Source: Treponema sp.
GTDB lineage: Bacteria; Spirochaetota; Spirochaetia; Treponematales; Treponemataceae
NCBI GenBank assembly: GCA_012513125.1
Contig: JAAZCS010000016.1
Span: 1 to 12,094, forward strand
Length of the DNA: 12,094 nucleotides
Direction of reading: 5' to 3'
The notes under the pieces were generated by a model. The model worked only from the letters and a program-made list of their open reading frames with translations. It searched no databases and was not told the origin of the DNA. Made by a program: the position numbers and the translations under genes. Positions 7,306 through 12,094 of the stretch are shown in pieces. The first letter of the stretch is position 1, and each line of letters starts with the position of its first letter.

Positions 7306-7328
7306 ATTAACTCCATTTTAATTTCTAT

Positions 7329-7358
7329 ATTATATTGAATTGACACTATCATTTTCAA
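7329..7358 (-). promoter_or_regulatory. Sigma70-type promoter of the mutase gene
   Basis: On the minus strand TTGAAA (7353-7358) and a perfect TATAAT (7329-7334) are separated by 18 bases. Transcription would start near 7322, giving a leader of about 17 bases that ends in the GGAG ribosome site. The promoter begins only six bases after the stop codon of the upstream mutase, so the two mutase genes can be transcribed separately. Confidence 0.62.
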
Positions 7359-7364
7359 GATATT

Positions 7365-9131
7365 TTATATATCAGATTTTTGTAAAAGCATAGTTTCAAA
7401 TTCTAATAGTTCCTTTTCTTCTTCTATTTCATTACCTTTTACGTCGCACATTACTCTAAATACAGGTTCTGTTCCGCTTCCTCTCATCCAAATAAAAGCA
7501 ACAGGATTATTGTCCCCTTTGTAGAAGATTATTTTTAATCCTCCTTTTTCTGATAATGAAAAATCTTTTACATTCCGTGTTTCTTTAGTTCCGTTAGTTA
7601 TTACACATTCCCACGCTGTAAAACCGTATTTTTTTATTATTGGATTCTTCTTCCATGCTTCTTCAAAATTTTTCTGAAAATTTCTTTTTAATATAGAATG
7701 ATTAGTTTGCTTAATTTTCAGAATTGCTCTGTTTTCTGACACTCCAGTGGTAGTATAGCAAGGAATTGTTAATAATACATCTGATAATGTGAATGAACCA
7801 TTATATTTGATGTTTAATTTATCACACCAAATATTAAATAGACCATTGTTGTCTCTAAGAATCAATAATTTAAGAATTGCAAACAAAGTGTTAAGAGGAT
7901 CTCTAACTGAAGACGGATATGTTATTGTTCCTCCATTTGATCCTTCTCCCAAAATTCTAACTGTATAGCCTGAATTTCTTATTTCTCTTGAAAGATTAAC
8001 AACGTTAGCTTCTCCAACTTCAGCTCTAAAAATTTTTGCTCCAAGTTTTTCTGCTATTTCGTTAATTCTCATTGAAGTTGGACAATTTACACCAACAGCT
8101 TGCTTAAATGATTCGTTATTTTTGTTTTTCCATAATGAAAAAGTCAATTCTGCTAAAACAGAAAGACTAAAAACTTCTTTGGCTTTTAGAATTATTGATT
8201 TGTTTTGTTTTTCGTCCCAGTAGACAATATTTCCCCTGTCACCATCGCAATCTGGCATATATCCCAAAACGACATCGTGATGATTTTCGGAATGTAATCT
8301 TTCCATTTCTTTTGCAACATAAACTAAATTTTCTGCCTCTGGAATAATTTCATGCACTATTTCACCAGGTTTGCTATTTATTGAGTAGAAATTAATGTTA
8401 TGTTTTGTAAAAAACTCTTTATCGATAGAAGCTGTTCTTGCAGAACCATTAAAATCACATACAATTCCAATTTTATTCTGGGATGAGTAATCATCAATTA
8501 ATGAAAAAAACTTGTTTTGTTCAATTATGTTCGAGGTGTCACTTATTGTTTCATTCATAAAATCGGAATATGTTTTTATTGCATTGTATTTTGAACTTTC
8601 ACAATTATTGTAAACTGAATTTAGTTTGGAAGTTGGGCAATTATTACATTCTTCTGTTAATTTCTCCAAATATTTTTCATCATTCAATTTTTTCAAAAAC
8701 TCTTTTGTTAATATAGCGTTTTCACTTGCAGTCAAAACACCCCCATCATTAATGCCAAATTTCATTCCATTATGTCCAATTGGATTATGACTTGCGGATA
8801 TGTAGATAAATCCATCAAGTTTTTTTGAATAAGCCATTATTTCTGGTGCTGCTGTAATTCCAAGAAATTGAATTATCGCATTTTTATTGATTAAGGCTCT
8901 AATCATGGCGTTTGCAATTAGTTTTCCAGTTGGTCTAGTGTCTGTTCCTATTGCAATTACAGGGAAATCTTGTTTTGTTTTGTCTACTAGATAATCAAAG
9001 AATGTATCAGCGGCAACTTGTGAAATGAGTGAGTTTGCTGAACCTATTTCTGGAGATGAGTCCTGTTCTTCACCGCTATTACAAAAAACCTTACGCCATC
9101 CAGAGGCTGATAAAATCATATTATGTTCCAT
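7365..9131 (-). CDS. Atypical phosphohexomutase (phosphomannomutase-like)
   Basis: This is a second, divergent member of the alpha-D-phosphohexomutase superfamily, 588 residues, cytosolic. Its loops are recognisable but altered. SASGWRKVF at 8-16 replaces the usual TSGxRG entry loop, and the phosphoserine loop is SASHNP with Ser114. The magnesium loop is DCDGDR at 294-299. The sugar loop is GEGSNGG at 395-401 where GEESG is usual, and the phosphate loop is RGSGTEPVFR at 550-559. Catalytic serine and metal aspartates are kept, so activity is likely, while the changed sugar loop hints at a different substrate. Residues about 150-215 and 425-540 are longer and more diverged than in compact phosphomannomutases. 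The start is uncertain: ATG at 9131 has no Shine-Dalgarno, and ATG at 9119 (codon 5) has GGA in front. It lies directly upstream of the canonical mutase with a 59-base gap. The exact sugar is not known. Confidence 0.87.
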   Translation of the reverse strand: MEHNMILSASGWRKVFCNSGEEQDSSPEIGSANSLISQVAADTFFDYLVDKTKQDFPVIAIGTDTRPTGKLIANAMIRALINKNAIIQFLGITAAPEIMAYSKKLDGFIYISASHNPIGHNGMKFGINDGGVLTASENAILTKEFLKKLNDEKYLEKLTEECNNCPTSKLNSVYNNCESSKYNAIKTYSDFMNETISDTSNIIEQNKFFSLIDDYSSQNKIGIVCDFNGSARTASIDKEFFTKHNINFYSINSKPGEIVHEIIPEAENLVYVAKEMERLHSENHHDVVLGYMPDCDGDRGNIVYWDEKQNKSIILKAKEVFSLSVLAELTFSLWKNKNNESFKQAVGVNCPTSMRINEIAEKLGAKIFRAEVGEANVVNLSREIRNSGYTVRILGEGSNGGTITYPSSVRDPLNTLFAILKLLILRDNNGLFNIWCDKLNIKYNGSFTLSDVLLTIPCYTTTGVSENRAILKIKQTNHSILKRNFQKNFEEAWKKNPIIKKYGFTAWECVITNGTKETRNVKDFSLSEKGGLKIIFYKGDNNPVAFIWMRGSGTEPVFRVMCDVKGNEIEEEKELLEFETMLLQKSDI

Positions 9132-9194
9132 TCTTTAATTTTAACATATAAAAGTGTTTATTTAAATCAAAAGTAAAAAAAATACGAAATAATA

Positions 9195-9223
9195 TTGATT
9201 ATTTATTATGCTATCATTAAGAT
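9195..9223 (+). promoter_or_regulatory. Probable promoter of the metQ-like gene
   Basis: TTGATT (9195-9200) and TAAGAT (9218-9223) are 17 bases apart, matching four of six positions in each box. A run of eight A at 9175-9182 sits where an UP element would help. The start would be near 9230, leaving a leader of about 23 bases before the ATG. A small inverted repeat, CTATC-ATTAA-GATAG (9211-9225), overlaps the -10 box and could be an operator. I see no convincing minus-strand promoter for the divergent mutase here. Confidence 0.42.
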
Positions 9224-9252
9224 AGGTAAATAAAAATATTTTCGAGGTTAGT

Positions 9253-10047
9253 ATGAAAAAAATATTTATTCTTACAATTTTTGCTTTTACAGCAATTTTA
9301 GCTGGATGTAGTAAAAAAACAAACGGCAATGTTATTACAGTAGGAGCAACTCCAGAGCCTCATGCTGCAATATTAAATTTAATCGTTGATGATTTAGCAA
9401 AAGAAGGAATAACATTAAAAGTTCAAGAATTTACTGATTATGTAACTCCAAATGAAGCTGTAGAATCTGGTGAAATTGACGCAAATTTCTTCCAACATTT
9501 ACCATATATGAACACTTTTAACGACGAAAAAGGATATCATTTGGTTAGTGTAGTTGGAGTTCATATTGAGCCATTGGCTTTGTATTCTAAAAAATATAGT
9601 TCATACAAGGATTTGCCAAATGGATCTACTGTTGCAATTCCAAATGATCCTACAAATGAAGGTCGTGCTCTTTTATTACTTCAATCGGCAGGATTAATTA
9701 CTTTGGATTCAAAAGCTGGATTAACTGCTGTTCCAACAGATATTATTGATAATGCCAAAAATTTGAAATTTAGAGAAATCGAAGCTGCTTCTCTTCCACG
9801 AGTTTTACAAGATGTTGACGCTGCTGTTATTAATGGAAATTATGCAATTCCTGCAGGGTTAATTGCTAGTAAAGATGGACTTTTTGTAGAAGGTTCTGAT
9901 TCTCCTTATGTAAACATTATTACTGTAAAATATGGTCGTCAGAATGATAAAGCTATTCAAGCTCTTGCAAAAGCTTGTACAAGTCAAAAAGTAAAAGATT
10001 ATATAAATAAGACTTATCCAAACGGTGAAGTTGTAGCAGTATTTTAG
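9253..10047 (+). CDS. metQ: Methionine-binding lipoprotein, NLPA/MetQ family (Tp32-like)
   Basis: This 264-residue substrate-binding lipoprotein belongs to the NLPA family, whose members (E. coli MetQ, treponemal Tp32) deliver methionine to the MetNI ABC transporter. A type II signal peptide ends in the lipobox ILAGC, with Cys19 the predicted lipidated residue, so the mature protein is membrane-anchored. Family landmarks follow: TVGATPEPHAAIL (start of lobe 1), FTDYVTPNEAVESGEIDANFFQHLPYM, AIPNDPTNEGRALLLLQ (hinge and ligand region) and AAVINGNYAIPAGL. Length is normal. GAGG at 9244-9247, five bases before the ATG, supports the start. No metN or metI lies alongside, so it is an orphan binding protein within this window. 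It is flanked by its own promoter and a terminator hairpin, which makes it a single-gene unit. The leader is too short for a SAM riboswitch. Binding of a methionine relative or dipeptide, as in some NLPA paralogues, cannot be excluded. Confidence 0.93.
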   Translation: MKKIFILTIFAFTAILAGCSKKTNGNVITVGATPEPHAAILNLIVDDLAKEGITLKVQEFTDYVTPNEAVESGEIDANFFQHLPYMNTFNDEKGYHLVSVVGVHIEPLALYSKKYSSYKDLPNGSTVAIPNDPTNEGRALLLLQSAGLITLDSKAGLTAVPTDIIDNAKNLKFREIEAASLPRVLQDVDAAVINGNYAIPAGLIASKDGLFVEGSDSPYVNIITVKYGRQNDKAIQALAKACTSQKVKDYINKTYPNGEVVAVF

Positions 10048-10054
10048 TCAATTT

Positions 10055-10099
10055 CTATAAAATTAGTATAAATTTCTTTAATTTATACTAATTTTATAG
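10055..10099. terminator. Perfect 20-bp palindrome between convergent genes
   Basis: Arms 10055-10074 and 10080-10099 are perfect inverse complements of 20 bases around the loop TCTTT. It begins seven bases after the metQ stop and includes the last codons and stop of the convergent LytM gene. The symmetric placement fits a bidirectional terminator. The stem is almost all A-T, and neither side is followed by a long U run, so it may instead stabilise 3' ends. Confidence 0.65.
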
Positions 10100-10941
10100 T
10101 CTATTTGTTTTGATTTATCAAAAATGTCATTAACAATGATGCTTAAGGTTACTTTTCCTGATGTGAACATAGTTTCGCCAACAAGTTGCATTGTATCATT
10201 TGGATAAACTACATTTCCTAAGTATTTTTTCTTTCCCACAATATAAATCTTATTATTTTCCTGCGAAATTGTATCATATGATATTTGATCAACAATTACT
10301 CCATTTATCAATACTGTTGTTTTATAAGGTATGGCTATTGGATCTCTTTTCTTGTAAACTCTGTAAAGTCCAGACGAAATAGTCTTCTTGTTTTTTAAGT
10401 CAAATATTTCATTGTCCTTATTTTCCAAATAAATATCATTTAATAATAAATCAATTTCTGAATTATTCTTTACCATTAATAAGTTAGGATTAATTGCAGA
10501 TGTATTTTTTGTATCAATTATTTGAAATTCCAATCCGTTTTTATTTTGCTGCCATCCTGAATTGCCACTTTCGCCAATCTTTTCACCAGAAATATAAGCT
10601 TCTCTGTTCTTGGAACTTTCTTGGACTGTGGATTTTTCCATATTTCCATAAACGGATAGAAGATTGTCTGAATGAGATAAAATGACTGAATTTCCGAGAG
10701 TTGATGGAAAAAATACTGAATCATCGTTTTGTTCAGTCATTACGATAAGTACAGCACCATTTTCAGAAGCATATATTTCACTTGGATTTGCAAAAATAAA
10801 AGATGAACTAATGGAAGTTCCAATATATTGACCAAAATAAGAATTATATTCATCTGTTGTGATATTTTTTTGAGGCCATTCAAAAGAAAATAGAGATGCT
10901 ACAATAAAAATACAACAACTTGAAATAAATATCTTTTTCAT
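10078..10941 (-). CDS. Exported protein with degenerate LytM/M23 domain
   Basis: I place the start at the ATG at 10941 (287 residues, MKKIFISS...). GGAG lies five bases before it and a signal peptide follows at once; the frame runs 17 codons further upstream, but that would bury the signal. The export signal covers about 1-20, with likely cleavage after SLFS. Residues about 35-157 follow the LytM/M23 plan: VILSHSDNLLSVYGNM (the strand that carries YxHL in peptidases), ISGEKIGESGNSG, then GLEFQIID and INPNLLM near the end. Zinc ligands are missing: Asn100 replaces the His of YGHL, LEF (137-139) replaces HxHF, and no HxGxD is seen. It is therefore probably a non-catalytic peptidoglycan or amidase-regulating protein. 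The C-terminal 130 residues are beta-rich and unrecognised, perhaps an Ig-like module. The start is one base after the stop of the propeller gene, so the two form an operon. Confidence 0.83.
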   Translation of the reverse strand: MKKIFISSCCIFIVASLFSFEWPQKNITTDEYNSYFGQYIGTSISSSFIFANPSEIYASENGAVLIVMTEQNDDSVFFPSTLGNSVILSHSDNLLSVYGNMEKSTVQESSKNREAYISGEKIGESGNSGWQQNKNGLEFQIIDTKNTSAINPNLLMVKNNSEIDLLLNDIYLENKDNEIFDLKNKKTISSGLYRVYKKRDPIAIPYKTTVLINGVIVDQISYDTISQENNKIYIVGKKKYLGNVVYPNDTMQLVGETMFTSGKVTLSIIVNDIFDKSKQIDYKISIN

Positions 10942-10942
10942 A

Positions 10943-12004
10943 TTAACTCCGCGATACATTGATTTTGGAAATACTATTATCTTTTCCAACAAAAATCATA
11001 TTGTCTTCAGTTTGAATAAATGCATTATCTGCTTTAAAATCAAAATGACCAATTAAAATTGTAGATTTTTCAAAAAAGTATATTGAATAAACATCATCTT
11101 TCTTGCCAAGAAGAACAATTATATTTTCTAATTCTTTCATTGAGATTATTGATGTATTTATATCAAAAGACTTGTTCTTTTTATTTACCAAATCATAAAT
11201 TCCAAGTTTATTTCCATAATTATATAAAACAAGCTTATTGTCATCTGTAAATTGTACGAATGTTCTTGAAATTACGTTTGAATCCAAGAATGTATGAAAT
11301 ATGATTTTCTGTTGATTGTTCTCATCGCTGAATAAAACAAATCTTTGTTTATTATGACCTGAAATTGATGCTGAATATTGATTGTCGTTTGATATATCTA
11401 ACCCCAATACTACAGGAAAATCACTTCCTCCAGGATTGTATGAGGTTTTTGTTTTTCCTGTTTCATTATTGATTACGTTAATTGTTCCATCTGCAAAACC
11501 TATAATTGTTGAGTACAAATTGGAATTGAATGCAGTTATAGGAATTACGCCTTCATATGTCCATTTGTTTTCGCCCTCTGAATTACATTTTGAGAGTGAA
11601 GTTCCTCCTGGCAAAAAAACATAAATTCTATCATCATTAAAGAAAGGAAAACCATATTCATGAATAATTCCGGCTTTAGAACCATCTGGTTTATAGAAAG
11701 GTGTATTATGAGCATCAACGTTGTATGTGCAATAATATGAATTAGAAATGGAAGATTTTGACGGGTATGATACGATGTTGTTAATTTTTCCGTTTTTATC
11801 GAAATAGCCAATTGATTGACCTAACTTAAAATAAATACTTTTATTATCAGAATCTTTTTGAATAAGAGGACTTGATACAGATATTCTCCATTCTGGATTA
11901 AACTGGTATTCGTCAGGAATAGGTTTTACTGCTAAAAAAAGGTAAATAACAATAAAAAATACTGTAAAAAGAATTATCAATAAGCGACTTTTTTTTGTTT
12001 TCAT
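10943..12004 (-). CDS. Membrane-anchored beta-propeller-like protein, function unknown
   Basis: This 353-residue protein has a short basic N-terminus (MKTKKSR) and one strong hydrophobic segment at about 8-27. No cleavage site is obvious, so it is probably a signal anchor with the rest in the periplasm. The remainder is a run of short beta-strand units with turns such as GYFDKNGKINN, CNSEGENKWTYEG, GFADGTINVINNETGKTK, DISNDNQYSASISG and LGIYDLVNKKNKSF. These are the spacing and composition of PQQ/WD40-like propeller blades (Phe-x-Asp-Gly, Asn-x-x-Thr-Gly-Lys). I cannot assign a named family, and no catalytic residues stand out. The stop is separated by one base from the start of the LytM-like gene, whose ribosome site lies within the last codons here. 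A scaffold or sensor role beside that envelope protein is inference. No good Shine-Dalgarno precedes the ATG. Confidence 0.75.
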   Translation of the reverse strand: MKTKKSRLLIILFTVFFIVIYLFLAVKPIPDEYQFNPEWRISVSSPLIQKDSDNKSIYFKLGQSIGYFDKNGKINNIVSYPSKSSISNSYYCTYNVDAHNTPFYKPDGSKAGIIHEYGFPFFNDDRIYVFLPGGTSLSKCNSEGENKWTYEGVIPITAFNSNLYSTIIGFADGTINVINNETGKTKTSYNPGGSDFPVVLGLDISNDNQYSASISGHNKQRFVLFSDENNQQKIIFHTFLDSNVISRTFVQFTDDNKLVLYNYGNKLGIYDLVNKKNKSFDINTSIISMKELENIIVLLGKKDDVYSIYFFEKSTILIGHFDFKADNAFIQTEDNMIFVGKDNSISKINVSRS

Positions 12005-12023
12005 AATTATGATATGTTATAAT
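11995..12023 (+). promoter_or_regulatory. Extended -10 promoter for the rightmost gene
   Basis: TTGTTT (11995-12000) and a perfect TATAAT (12018-12023) are exactly 17 bases apart. TG at 12015-12016 makes it an extended -10. Transcription would start near 12030, giving a leader of about 47 bases to the ATG at 12077. The -35 box lies inside the first codons of the divergent propeller gene, so the two transcripts must start back to back. Confidence 0.55.
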
Positions 12024-12076
12024 ATTGAAAAATAAATATCAATGATTTTAATGGAATCAAAAATTAGGATAAAAAG

Positions 12077-12094
12077 ATGAATAACAAAATAGAA
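12077..12094 (+). CDS. Start of an unidentified gene (3' end outside window)
   Basis: Six codons (MNNKIE) are open to the right edge. AGGA at 12066-12069 lies seven bases before the ATG and a strong promoter stands upstream, so this is very probably a real gene start. The product cannot be told from six residues. Confidence 0.5.

Noticed and set aside
9119-9131. A frameshift or truncation at the start of the atypical mutase.
   Set aside because: The N-terminal loop SASGWR is complete only eight residues in, so the protein is full length. Only the choice between two nearby ATG codons is uncertain.
9224-9252. A SAM riboswitch in front of the metQ-like gene.
   Set aside because: With the proposed promoter the leader is only about 23 bases, and the whole intergenic region shows no multi-stem aptamer-like pairing.
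12005-12060. A dyad ATTGA...TCAAT in the divergent gap as an operator.
   Set aside because: Five-base arms in very AT-rich DNA are expected by chance.

Overview
The window looks like a stretch of chromosome from an AT-rich, double-membraned bacterium, most likely a spirochaete of the Treponema group. This rests on G+C of roughly one third by eye, a NLPA/MetQ lipoprotein of the Tp32 type, a LysM/LytM envelope protein, and a recN-linked cluster whose order resembles what I recall of Treponema. The taxonomic call is inference from protein character; there is no rRNA here to confirm it. No mobile element, CRISPR array, tRNA, rRNA or phage gene is visible. Gene density is high and no gap exceeds about 130 bases.

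Left block, plus strand (1-4926): the 3' end of nadK, then recN, an unrecognised helical protein of 267 residues, an HD-domain phosphohydrolase with an extra N-terminal region, and an exported double-LysM protein ending in a degenerate LytM/M23 domain. The first four genes overlap or nearly touch (8-base overlap, TAATG overlap, 4-base gap), so they are probably one operon. The LysM gene follows after 30 bases and has no visible Shine-Dalgarno. The block ends in an imperfect hairpin shared with the convergent gene.

Middle block, minus strand (4959-9131): read in the direction of transcription it is an atypical phosphohexomutase, a canonical phosphoglucomutase/phosphomannomutase of 594 residues with its own clear promoter, and a small DEDDh exonuclease. 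A strong intrinsic-terminator-like hairpin with a perfect 14-bp stem lies just past the mutase stop codon but inside the 5' end of the exonuclease frame.

Right block (9132-12094): a divergent intergenic region launches a plus-strand metQ-like methionine-binding lipoprotein gene, which ends at a perfect 20-bp palindrome shared with a convergent minus-strand pair. That pair is a membrane-anchored beta-propeller-like protein followed, one base later, by an exported protein with a second degenerate LytM/M23 domain. At the right edge a good plus-strand promoter leads to the first six codons of another gene.

Most genes are housekeeping: NADP synthesis, double-strand-break repair, sugar-phosphate interconversion, methionine uptake and envelope biogenesis. 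I do not see a clear undescribed defence or mobile system. The best leads are the coding-embedded terminator in the exonuclease, two independent LytM domains that have lost their zinc ligands (one beside a membrane-tethered propeller), and the atypical second mutase.
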